A stretch of DNA of 64,000 nucleotides from Bog-113 sp963752695 (GTDB lineage: Bacteria; Acidobacteriota; Terriglobia; Bryobacterales; Bryobacteraceae), in contig CAVVZB010000002.1 of NCBI GenBank assembly GCA_963752695.1, positions 1,116,001 to 1,180,000 of the forward strand, read 5' to 3'. Shown here in pieces: positions 44,599 through 52,681 of the stretch. The notes beneath the pieces are model-generated. The model made no database searches, was not told the origin of the DNA, and was given only the letters and a program-made list of their open reading frames with translations. Position numbers and translations under genes: made by a program. Position 1 is the stretch's first letter. Each line of letters begins with the position of its first letter.

Positions 44599-46260
44599 CT
44601 AACCGTGCTTCAACTTGTCGATAAGATGTTCGGTTGCGCGGAGGGAGAAAGCAAGAATCGAAATCGTGGTTGTTTTGTCGGTGCAATTCGGAAAGACACT
44701 GGCGTCACAGACATATAAGTTCGACACGTCGTGCGTTTGCCCGAAGCCATTGGTGACGAACTTTTTGGGATCGTTCCCCATGCGCAGCGTTCCGGTCTCA
44801 TGCAAGCTTGTGCCCGGCATATCCGGGGCGTCGGCATGACCCTGGTATTCACCGCCGCTGGCTTGTAACAGATCCTTCAGCGACTCCTTGCCGTGCTCCC
44901 ACATGAGCATTGTATTGGCATCCCACTGGAAATGGAGCCGCGCGGCGGGAATGCCGTACTTGTCTGTGAAGGAAGGATCGATGTCTACGAAATTCGCGTC
45001 GCTACGCTGTGTCGGCGCCTGTATGTAGAAGCTCACGGGCGTTGGATAGCGGCGCTTGATCTCGCGCTTGTACTCCCGGCCGAACCCTGGCAGCGAGTCG
45101 GCGTAATAAGGAAATCCGGCGCATCCGCCATCGGGATAAACCGAGTATCCACGAATAAACTTTTCTTCGCGCGGGTTGGTCAGGTTCTGCCACCGCGGCA
45201 GCCAGGCGATGGTGCTTGACGAAACATTGTCAGGGAAACTCGGCTGACCCAACAACTGCGGCAAGTATCCACGGGCGATGGTGCCGTAGAGGTGATCGCA
45301 AAGGTTCTTTCCGGCTTGACCACTGGAATTTGCAATTCCCGTGGGCCAGCGGCTCGATTTCGAATTTAGAAGAATTCTGGCCGATTCGACGCAGGACGCC
45401 GCCACCACCACAGCCTTGGCATACACCTCGTGCTCCTGCCCGGTCAACCTGTCGACATAGGCTACTCCTGAGGCGTCGCCTTTCTCGTCGACCAGGATAT
45501 TTTTCGCCAACGCATTTGTGCGGATTTCCAAGTTGCCGCTGGCTTCCGCATTCGGCAGAAAGAAGTACGGCGTGGAGAAAAACGAGCCGGTGTCACAGCC
45601 TTCGGTGCAGTTTCCGCAATAGTGGCAAGGCGGATGGTTGCCGTGCTTGACGGTGAGTTGTGCAATGCGGTCGGGAAGGTAAGGAATTCCGACTTTGCGC
45701 GCGCCAGTTTCCAGGATGCGATCGATGCAACGGAAATTCATCGGGGGCAGATACTCGCCATCCGGGTTGCTGGGCCGCCCCTGGACCGTGCTGGCGACGC
45801 CGATGATGCGCTCGACGCGCGCGTAGTACGGAGCTATTTCCTCATAGGTTACTGGCCAATCGACGTCGTAACCATCGCGGCTCGCGGCTCGGAAATCGAT
45901 CTCGCTGAACCGCGCCGAGGAGCGTCCCCAGAAGTTCGTCTTACCGCCGACGGCAAAACAGCGTCGCCAAGTCCACTCCGTGCCGGGCGCGGTAGTGAAG
46001 GCCAGGTCGTGTTCCCAGATGCCCTCGGTATATTCGTTGTCCATGTACCCGATGGAAGTGCGCCGCAGGTCAGGGCTGCCGAATCCCCGGTATTTCATAT
46101 CGAAGGGCTGGCGATGATTGCGGAAGTCTTTCTTCGGGTCGAGTAGGCGACCCCCGTTAAGTGCACAAACTTTTGCGCCCGCGCCGCAAAGCCGGGAGAT
46201 CGCCATGCCACCTCCGGCGCCGGTTCCAATTACGATGACGTCATATTTCTGCGTGGCCAT
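44599..46260 (-). CDS. GMC-family FAD oxidoreductase (large subunit)
   Basis: A 553-residue flavoenzyme of the glucose-methanol-choline family, sugar or polyol dehydrogenase type. The FAD-binding GTGAGGGMA lies at residues 12-20. A cysteine cluster CHYCGNCTEGC at 212-222 could hold an iron-sulfur centre, as known for FAD-GDH-like enzymes. The C-terminal catalytic block is LYVCDASVFPNCTDKTTTI. It starts immediately after the stop of the small-subunit gene. Electrons would go to quinone or a cytochrome; no cytochrome subunit is adjacent. Confidence 0.9.
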   Translation of the reverse strand: MATQKYDVIVIGTGAGGGMAISRLCGAGAKVCALNGGRLLDPKKDFRNHRQPFDMKYRGFGSPDLRRTSIGYMDNEYTEGIWEHDLAFTTAPGTEWTWRRCFAVGGKTNFWGRSSARFSEIDFRAASRDGYDVDWPVTYEEIAPYYARVERIIGVASTVQGRPSNPDGEYLPPMNFRCIDRILETGARKVGIPYLPDRIAQLTVKHGNHPPCHYCGNCTEGCDTGSFFSTPYFFLPNAEASGNLEIRTNALAKNILVDEKGDASGVAYVDRLTGQEHEVYAKAVVVAASCVESARILLNSKSSRWPTGIANSSGQAGKNLCDHLYGTIARGYLPQLLGQPSFPDNVSSSTIAWLPRWQNLTNPREEKFIRGYSVYPDGGCAGFPYYADSLPGFGREYKREIKRRYPTPVSFYIQAPTQRSDANFVDIDPSFTDKYGIPAARLHFQWDANTMLMWEHGKESLKDLLQASGGEYQGHADAPDMPGTSLHETGTLRMGNDPKKFVTNGFGQTHDVSNLYVCDASVFPNCTDKTTTISILAFSLRATEHLIDKLKHG

Positions 46261-46842
46261 CTAAGCTCCCGCCGCCCTTAGATGGAGATGTCCCGGATCG
46301 TTGTGATGCGGGCACTCGGGCGAATGCGCATACATTTTCAGACCAGGGTAGTCGAGCGTCTCTAAGCCGATCCGGCTGGTGTAAAAACCCATCACGGTGT
46401 ACTGCCGGACGAGAAGGAAAAATTTACGTCCGTCACCCCCGCCTTGTGCAATCTTGTGCAGGAATTCAATTTGTTTGGGTTCTGCCCAATCGAGGAAAGG
46501 CGAACCACCGCGCGTTTCGCCTTCAAGAAATTGCAATCCGGCGCGGAACCGCGGCTGCAGATCACTATCAGCGGCTGCCATAAAATCAATGAACTCGGCC
46601 ACTCCGGCGTCGCGAGCGCCAGGGGTATCATCGGCGGGCACGATCAGGTCAGTAATACGATCGATCACCGCAAACTCCGCCGTGGAGAAGAACTGGGGTT
46701 TGTAAGTGTGAGGGCGAATGTGATTGGCAGCCGTCGGCGGATCGGCATGAACCCAGCGCGCAAAGCCGGGAAAGGTCGCGGCCATGGCTACCTTGCCGAG
46801 CATTTCCAATACTTGTCTACGATCGGGAGATTGATTAGCCAT
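46261..46842 (-). CDS. Gluconate 2-dehydrogenase subunit 3-like (GMC small subunit)
   Basis: A 193-residue protein with a Tat signal (SPDRRQVLEMLGKVAMAA). The body has the G2DH3 domain: FSTAEFAVIDRITDLIVPADDTPGARDAGVAEFID. Such subunits are needed for export and maturation of the GMC partner, which begins the next base after its stop. The ATG at 46842 keeps the Tat signal near the N-terminus; the frame is open to 46893. It is divergent from the TlpA-like gene with about 36 bases between starts. Confidence 0.88.
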   Translation of the reverse strand: MANQSPDRRQVLEMLGKVAMAATFPGFARWVHADPPTAANHIRPHTYKPQFFSTAEFAVIDRITDLIVPADDTPGARDAGVAEFIDFMAAADSDLQPRFRAGLQFLEGETRGGSPFLDWAEPKQIEFLHKIAQGGGDGRKFFLLVRQYTVMGFYTSRIGLETLDYPGLKMYAHSPECPHHNDPGHLHLRAAGA

Positions 46843-46878
46843 CCGACGCCGATCATATCGCGTGCCAAGATGGAAAGC

Positions 46879-47739
46879 ATGCGATTCATCCACGCGGCGG
46901 CACTGGCGGCAGGCGGTATGCTCCTGCTAGCTCCAATAGGGACGCGGGCTCAGACAGAAAAACCCAAGCTCACCGATGCCGAGCAATCCATTGTGACCCG
47001 GCTCAAGGGACTGCGGAAAACGCCAGATGAGCAGCGCGCGGCGGCCACGAAGGCGATCGCGCTCGACATTCGAAAGCTGCCCGCGGACCCCAACAAAATC
47101 GGGCTCGCAAACGGCTTGGCCAATCTTTCCACCGAGGGGGATTTCGGCAAAGACACGTTGCAGGAGGTGGCGAACACCCTGGCCGACGCCGTGCGCGAGC
47201 AGCCGACTCTAGCTGGCGACTCCTACTTGGAATTAGCGAACCTTGCGCGCTACGAGCACGTGACGGTCGCGCTCGATTCCGAGCCAATGCAGGCGGCCAT
47301 GGCGAAATTGGAAGCCGACGACCGCGACCGCCAGCAGGCCGACTTCACTTTGGCCGACCTCACCGGAAAGAAGTGGACTCTGCAAGAGCTTCACGGCAAG
47401 GTGGTGCTGGTCAATTTCTGGGCTACCTGGTGCCCGCCATGCCGGAAGGAAATGCCGGACCTGGACGCGCTCTACCGGCAATATAAAGATCAGGGGTTGG
47501 TGATTCTGGCGCTCTCGGACGAAACGGCGGACAAGGTGGTCCCGTTCCTGACAGCGCACCCGGTTTCATATCCGATCCTGCTGGATGCCGGCCGCAAGGT
47601 GAACGACGAGTTTCACGTGAACGGTATTCCGAAAAGCTTTGTGTACGACCGGGACGGAAAGCTGGTGGCGCAATCAATCGACATGCGGACACGTGCGCAG
47701 TTCTTGCAGATGTTGGGTGAAGCAGGCTTGGCGAAGTAA
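46879..47739 (+). CDS. TlpA-like thioredoxin-fold thiol oxidoreductase
   Basis: An exported protein of about 286 residues. The ATG at 46879 has a purine-rich GGAAAGC just upstream (alternative ATG at 46870) and begins a signal peptide MRFIHAAALAAGGMLLLAP. Residues about 30-160 are a helical Ala/Asp-rich domain without known function. The C-terminal thioredoxin domain carries VVLVNFWATWCPPCRKEMP with a CPPC active site near 185, and the cis-Pro region NGIPKSFVYDRDG. Likely a periplasmic disulfide reductase in cytochrome c or cofactor-linked maturation. Confidence 0.88.
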   Translation: MRFIHAAALAAGGMLLLAPIGTRAQTEKPKLTDAEQSIVTRLKGLRKTPDEQRAAATKAIALDIRKLPADPNKIGLANGLANLSTEGDFGKDTLQEVANTLADAVREQPTLAGDSYLELANLARYEHVTVALDSEPMQAAMAKLEADDRDRQQADFTLADLTGKKWTLQELHGKVVLVNFWATWCPPCRKEMPDLDALYRQYKDQGLVILALSDETADKVVPFLTAHPVSYPILLDAGRKVNDEFHVNGIPKSFVYDRDGKLVAQSIDMRTRAQFLQMLGEAGLAK

Positions 47740-47744
47740 GAGCG

Positions 47745-48254
47745 TCAGCGGCCCATAGGATTCAGATCGAGGGCCATGTGGACGTCGGCGCGGGTGTACG
47801 GAAGCTCCGGCAGTTGCGCCGGGTCCACGTGACGGAATCCGGCCGCCTCGTAAAGGTGAACCGCGGCGGGTAGTTTCTTGCTGCTGCCCAGAAATAGCTT
47901 CCGCGCGCCGAGCCGTTCGGCTTCACAGATGGCGTGATGCAGAAGCCAGCGGCCCAATCCCCGCCCCCGGAGCGCGGGTGCAACGGCCATCTTGGATAGC
48001 TCATAAACGTCATTACCGGTCGGTATCAAAGCGACGCAGGCTACGGGGGCGTCATCCAGATACGCGAGGAAAACTTTTCCTCCCGCGCGCAGAATAAAGT
48101 TTTCTGGGTCATTGAGAATCTCGGCATCGTGCTTCTCCAGAGTGAAGTGACGCTCGATCCACTCCTCGTTCAAGGTGCGGAACGCGGTGGCATCGTCGCC
48201 AATTTCCAGCGATTGCACGTGCAGTGCTTCTAACGCGAGATCTTTTTGTTGCAT
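47745..48254 (-). CDS. GNAT-family N-acetyltransferase
   Basis: A 169-residue acetyltransferase. The ATG at 48254 has an AGGTGG ribosome-binding site five bases upstream; a longer open frame to 48479 is antisense noise. The acetyl-CoA loop is ALRGRGLGRWLLHHA near residues 95-109, and the terminal fold has LPAAVHLYEAAGFRHV. Third gene of a minus-strand trio with the MmcB-like and small proteins. Substrate unknown. Confidence 0.88.
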   Translation of the reverse strand: MQQKDLALEALHVQSLEIGDDATAFRTLNEEWIERHFTLEKHDAEILNDPENFILRAGGKVFLAYLDDAPVACVALIPTGNDVYELSKMAVAPALRGRGLGRWLLHHAICEAERLGARKLFLGSSKKLPAAVHLYEAAGFRHVDPAQLPELPYTRADVHMALDLNPMGR

Positions 48255-48265
48255 ATCGCCACCTT

Positions 48266-48814
48266 TCATTCCGTGGAGAAATCCAGTTTCTGTTGCAGCC
48301 GCTGGATGGGTGGCCGTTCTTCGAAGTCGCGACGCTGGTTCCTGAGCATCGCGGCAACGAACTCCCAGGTGGGTCCCGGTGTTTCTCGCCAGGGAGCGGG
48401 AACGGTGACCATGCAGTACTCGCCGCGATCGGAATCGAAGTGGAAAAATCCTGCCTGCCTCTTGATCAACAGCCGCCACTCGTCAAACGCTGCACAACCC
48501 GCTTCGATTAGACCGCACTCCGCAGGCACCTCGGCCGGATCAAGCATGCGGCCGGGAGTGACGAAGTAAAACTCGTTGGAGTACCGCATTCCGATCCGCC
48601 TCTTCAGGGGATGCTTTAACTCACCCAGATAGTCGCCGCGCGAGATTTTCACCTCGTAGCAAACGCGCTTCATCGCCAGATGTGGAAGACAGTTCAACGC
48701 GAAGGCGTCCAGCCGCTGAGCTGCTCCTGGTCGACGCCCGGTCCCCACGCGCAATTCGCGAAAGAACAGCCATTCCGACTTGCTCGCGTGAACCGCGCGT
48801 TCCAGAATGTCCAA
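48266..48814 (-). CDS. MmcB-like putative nuclease-fold protein
   Basis: A 182-residue protein with a TTG start. The segment RVCYEVKISRGDYLGELK and the upstream Asp (RLDAFALN) make a D...E-x-K pattern, the PD-(D/E)XK nuclease core also found in MmcB/DUF-type DNA repair proteins. The following KHPLKRRIGMRYSNEFYFVTP matches the strand-helix order of that family. It would be cytoplasmic. Starts 17 bases after the small protein gene and ends 11 bases before the GNAT start. The MmcB link is by motif only. Confidence 0.68.
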   Translation of the reverse strand: MDILERAVHASKSEWLFFRELRVGTGRRPGAAQRLDAFALNCLPHLAMKRVCYEVKISRGDYLGELKHPLKRRIGMRYSNEFYFVTPGRMLDPAEVPAECGLIEAGCAAFDEWRLLIKRQAGFFHFDSDRGEYCMVTVPAPWRETPGPTWEFVAAMLRNQRRDFEERPPIQRLQQKLDFSTE

Positions 48815-48831
48815 CAGTTGGATAGCGCCGC

Positions 48832-49080
48832 TCAGTTCTCCTTGGCCTTTAACCGGTCTTTATTCTCGGCGATGAACGTCTTAATCTCATCCGCCATGTC
48901 GAGCAATTTCTTCCACTGTTCCTGGTACAGCGTTACCGGGAACCGTCCCAGCCCATAAACCGACACGGCTCCTTTCTCGCTGACCTTCATGGAAGTGGGG
49001 CTGCCTCTGCGCTGCGCCCGGAGTGACTCATTCTCTGCCCGAAGTTGATCGAGCTGTGCCTGCAAATCTTGGTCTGCCAT
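48832..49080 (-). CDS. Small protein of unknown function with N-terminal coiled coil
   Basis: An 82-residue protein. The N-terminal stretch ADQDLQAQLDQLRAENESLRAQ is a leucine-heptad coiled coil. The rest, MKVSEKGAVSVYGLGRFPVTLY, is a short beta stretch followed by a helix (QEQWKKLLDMADEIKTFI). The GLGRFPVTLYQEQWKKLL pattern is the most conserved-looking part. ATG at 49080 chosen; one at 49089 is possible. No signal peptide. Precedes the MmcB-like gene. Confidence 0.65.
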   Translation of the reverse strand: MADQDLQAQLDQLRAENESLRAQRRGSPTSMKVSEKGAVSVYGLGRFPVTLYQEQWKKLLDMADEIKTFIAENKDRLKAKEN

Positions 49081-49123
49081 CCCGTTCATTTTCGCGCACT
49101 CGCAAAATGCCGGGGCGGCGGCA

Positions 49124-50686
49124 TCAGGACCGGGGAGCGGGAATCCCCTGCTGGAGGAACAGATACCGATCCCGAACCGTGTCCGGTCCCGACGTTATCG
49201 GCGAGTTCAAGTGAATGAGCGGATACCCCGCGTCTTTGTAACTGGGCCACTTCGGCAGGCCGCCGCCGTTCGGGTCGCCATGCTTGGCGAAGTTCGTCCA
49301 GTACGTCATCATCGCGTCGCTGAGCTTGCGATCGGCGGCACTCACGTTGAATCCGGGCCGCGTTTCCAGGGTTCCGAAGACATACTCGATATCGTCCGAG
49401 TGGAAGGCGAAGGTGCCTGGATGGAACTTGCTCGGCGTGGCGGGAAGCTCGAAGTGGTAGCGCCAGGTCGGGGCGTCGCCGGTCTTCCGATGTTCTTCCA
49501 GCCAGCTCCAAGTGCTGAACGCGATAAACGCATCGCTCCCGTAGTCGATTGCGGCGCGTAGCGCAGTGGCGTCGCTGTCGGCTGAGTAGAGTTTCAGAAA
49601 TTGCTCGGAGCGATCTTTGAACTGGGTCGCGGCGGTGGATTTCCATTGCGCCAGCGTCATGCCGCGCATGGCGAAGAAGCTACCCTCGTCCGAATTCCAC
49701 CCAGCCATCAGCGGGACATGGGCTTGCCGGCCTGCCGCAAAGCTATCGCCGACAGGCTCCACGAGCAATTTGCCGTCAACGTCCGGGCTGAAGCCCACAC
49801 CCGGCTTCTTGGTGGCATCAAGGAGGACCTGGGTTGGCAGGGCGCGCAGTTCGGCCAGGGACTTCACATTCAGCCCGGCCACAAACTCAGCGTCTTTCGC
49901 CCCGCGTTCGGCGAGCGTTCCGTAGGGCATTGGCCCTTGTCCCACAGCGCCGCCGCTTTCGCCGATTGCTTTATGGAACAAGCCCTTCGCCATCGGTGAC
50001 GCCATGAGCGTGCTAACCGCGAATGATCCTGCGCTCTCGCCGAAGATGGTTACGTTGTTCGGATCGCCGCCGAACCCTTTCACGTTCTTGTTGACCCACT
50101 GCAGCGCCCCGACCATGTCCATCAAGCCGTAGTTGCCAGCCGTTCCGTTGGCTTCTTTGGCAAGGTCGCTACTGGCCAGGAATCCGAAGACGCCCAGCCG
50201 GTAATTGATCGTGACCAGAACCACGCCCTTCAATGGGAGAGCATCGCCGTTATGCCGCGGTTCATTGCTGCCGCCACCGGAGAAGCCGCCGCCGTGAATC
50301 CAAAACATGACGGGGAGGTTGGCGGACGGTCCTGCCGAAGCCGGAGTGTAGACGTTCAAGTAGAGGCAGTCTTCACTCGGTCCATTGTCTTGAAAAACCA
50401 TGTCATCGAAGACGTGATTCTGGGCGCAATGCGCTCCGAACTTTGTGGCGTCGCGTTGGCCGGTCCACGAGCTGGCCGGTTGCGGAGCTCTCCAACGAAG
50501 GTCACCGACCGGCGGGGCGGCATATGGAATGCCCAGCCATGCCCGGACCTTGCCACCACCGATCGTTTTCCCGTGGACGTCACCTTTATCGGTATTGACA
50601 GTCAGCGGATCGGCTTGCATATTGGCGGCTGCCGTTAGAACAAGTCCGGTTACTAACAGATACATCGACTTACTTACGTTAAACAT
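49124..50686 (-). CDS. Secreted type-B carboxylesterase
   Basis: A 520-residue alpha/beta hydrolase with a signal peptide (MFNVSKSMYLLVTGLVLTAA). Carboxylesterase features: GKVRAWLGIPYAAPPVGDLR, SEDCLYLNVYTP, oxyanion hole WIHGGGFSGG, nucleophile FGESAGSFAV, a Glu in NSDEGSFF and the catalytic His in FAFHSDDIEYVFG. It is the last gene of the hemicellulose run (33 bases after GH127) and probably removes acyl groups from side chains. Confidence 0.92.
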   Translation of the reverse strand: MFNVSKSMYLLVTGLVLTAAANMQADPLTVNTDKGDVHGKTIGGGKVRAWLGIPYAAPPVGDLRWRAPQPASSWTGQRDATKFGAHCAQNHVFDDMVFQDNGPSEDCLYLNVYTPASAGPSANLPVMFWIHGGGFSGGGSNEPRHNGDALPLKGVVLVTINYRLGVFGFLASSDLAKEANGTAGNYGLMDMVGALQWVNKNVKGFGGDPNNVTIFGESAGSFAVSTLMASPMAKGLFHKAIGESGGAVGQGPMPYGTLAERGAKDAEFVAGLNVKSLAELRALPTQVLLDATKKPGVGFSPDVDGKLLVEPVGDSFAAGRQAHVPLMAGWNSDEGSFFAMRGMTLAQWKSTAATQFKDRSEQFLKLYSADSDATALRAAIDYGSDAFIAFSTWSWLEEHRKTGDAPTWRYHFELPATPSKFHPGTFAFHSDDIEYVFGTLETRPGFNVSAADRKLSDAMMTYWTNFAKHGDPNGGGLPKWPSYKDAGYPLIHLNSPITSGPDTVRDRYLFLQQGIPAPRS

Positions 50687-50719
50687 AGAGATCCTCCAGA
50701 ATTGTAGTCAACCGCTTAG

Positions 50720-52630
50720 TTACTCACTTGATGTCCTCGGCGTCTGCCAGTAAACCGAATAACGCTCATCCCGGACCTGGTACATCGGCAAGAGCGACTG
50801 ATTGCCGCTCTCGCTGGCGGCGCTGAATCGTAACTCCGGCGCGGATTCAACACGCACCCATTCTCCGACCTTCGTATCGGGTTTGGCGGCAACCTTCGGC
50901 AGAGGATCGGGCTTCGGCAGATTCTTCGGCTCGGTATCGCGGCCGTGAATAACTCGGGCCGGACCGTCGACCGGACCCGCTCCCAGCTTGGCTGCCAGCG
51001 CCATCGGTCCGTAGAGCGGTGCGCGCACCGAATCATCGCCGGGCAGCAATTCCTGCCGCAGTTCCATCGGCAGCTTCAGATCGATTGTGTCGCCGTTCTT
51101 CCACGTCCGGCGCAAGGCCAGATACGATCCGGGATCGGCCACCGCCTCCAGCACGCGACCGTTGATTCTTACTTCCGCGCCGCCCGCAGTCCACCCCGGA
51201 ATCCGCACGTGAATGGTGCGCTCTTTCGGTTGGGAGAGTTCCAGTTTCAGTCTCGTCCCCTGCTCGCGAGGGAATCCGGTAGATTGCCGGACTTTCAGCC
51301 CTTCTTCTTTCCAGTCGAGTGTGGAAGCTAGGAACTGATTCACATAGAGATCGCCGCCGCGCCGGAAGTAGACGGTATCGGCGAACTTGGCAAACTCCTC
51401 GGCGCCAGTTCCCGTACAGCACCAGAACGATTCCTCGGGAGAACCGTACGCGCGCCAGTAGCCCGCAGCCAACGGAAAAAAGTATTGCTTGAGCCCCTGC
51501 GCGTTCTGCGTCCCCAACCTGGAATTGAACAAGGCACGCTCATAGGCGTCCATCCAGCGCGCGTCGCCGGTCCAGCCAAACACCAGGCGCTGTAACTTCA
51601 TCAGGTTGTAGGCCACGCAGCACTCGGCATTAGAGTAACCGAGTGTTCCCTGCAGTTGGCCGGGAGCCGTTCTCCAGTGTTCATCGAGGCTGGTGTTACC
51701 GATGACGTAGTTGCGCGCGGCAAGAACTTCTTCGAGGAAGTACTCGGCGATCTGCTGGTAGCGGCGGTCGCCGGTCACTTCATACATGCGGGCGGCCCCG
51801 ATGATTTTGGGGACGTGGGTGTTTGCATGTAAACCCTGCAACTCGTCACGCCGGGCCGCTAGCGGGTCGAGAAATCCCGGCTGTTCGAACTTATGAGCGA
51901 GAGAAAGATATCTGTCCTTCTTAGTAACGGCCGCGAGGTTGACCAACACCTCATTCATGCCGCCATACTCGACGCGCAGCATGTGCTGCCGTTGATCGGT
52001 ACTGATGCCTTCGAAGTAACCGCCCACCCAGCGGGCCATGTCCTCGGCCATTCGGAGCGCGTCGGCATTGCCGGCCAACACATACATGTCAACCAGGCCC
52101 GCCATGATCTTGTGATAGGTGTAGAACGGCGCCCAAACCGGTTTGCCGTCCGCCAGACGCTGGAATAGCTCTGGTGGATAGGCGCTCAAGTACCCGGTGC
52201 CCATCTTCTTCTGGCAGGCGTCCAGGCCGGCGACCAATTCGTCTCCGCGGCTCTTCAGTACGTCGTTCCCGGAACCGGCCCAGGCCAGAGCGACCGCCGA
52301 AAGGAAGTGCCCGCCAGCGAAGTGCCCCCGCAGTTCGCATGTGGGGTCTTCCCAACCTTTGTAGGGAGTCGCGCTCGAATTTAGCCCGGCGGTAAGGCGG
52401 AACGAGTGCAGCAGCCGGTCAACCTGGAGCGAATCGAGGTAGCGCGCGTTGATCTCTTCCTGTTCCTTGAAAATGCCGGTGTCTAACCGGACCGAGCGAA
52501 GCGGGAATCCTTCAAGGTGTCCGGCAGTGTCGGAACGCAGGGCGTCAGCAAAAGCCGACGCTGCCATGATCCCGCCGCTCGCCACTGCGGCGCTGGTCTT
52601 CAAAAAACTACGGCGCGAACTGATGTCCAT
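50720..52630 (-). CDS. GH127 beta-L-arabinofuranosidase-like enzyme
   Basis: A 636-residue Tat-type exported glycoside hydrolase (SSRRSFLKTSAAVASG signal). The GH127/DUF1680 family uses a cysteine nucleophile with a zinc site. The E-x-C element is visible as NAECCVAYNLMKL and the second Cys pair as SFWCCTGTGAEEF, matching the glutamate and three cysteines of Bifidobacterium HypBA1. Expected to release beta-linked L-arabinofuranose. Positioned between the tannase-type and carboxylesterase genes. Confidence 0.92.
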   Translation of the reverse strand: MDISSRRSFLKTSAAVASGGIMAASAFADALRSDTAGHLEGFPLRSVRLDTGIFKEQEEINARYLDSLQVDRLLHSFRLTAGLNSSATPYKGWEDPTCELRGHFAGGHFLSAVALAWAGSGNDVLKSRGDELVAGLDACQKKMGTGYLSAYPPELFQRLADGKPVWAPFYTYHKIMAGLVDMYVLAGNADALRMAEDMARWVGGYFEGISTDQRQHMLRVEYGGMNEVLVNLAAVTKKDRYLSLAHKFEQPGFLDPLAARRDELQGLHANTHVPKIIGAARMYEVTGDRRYQQIAEYFLEEVLAARNYVIGNTSLDEHWRTAPGQLQGTLGYSNAECCVAYNLMKLQRLVFGWTGDARWMDAYERALFNSRLGTQNAQGLKQYFFPLAAGYWRAYGSPEESFWCCTGTGAEEFAKFADTVYFRRGGDLYVNQFLASTLDWKEEGLKVRQSTGFPREQGTRLKLELSQPKERTIHVRIPGWTAGGAEVRINGRVLEAVADPGSYLALRRTWKNGDTIDLKLPMELRQELLPGDDSVRAPLYGPMALAAKLGAGPVDGPARVIHGRDTEPKNLPKPDPLPKVAAKPDTKVGEWVRVESAPELRFSAASESGNQSLLPMYQVRDERYSVYWQTPRTSSE

Positions 52631-52681
52631 TAGCGAACTCCCACGACCAGCTTACTCACGGTTCTCACAAATTCTGGCCGC

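Noticed and set aside
46444..46869. 5' extension of the TlpA-like gene
   Set aside because: This open stretch is antisense to the G2DH3-like gene and would bury the signal peptide.
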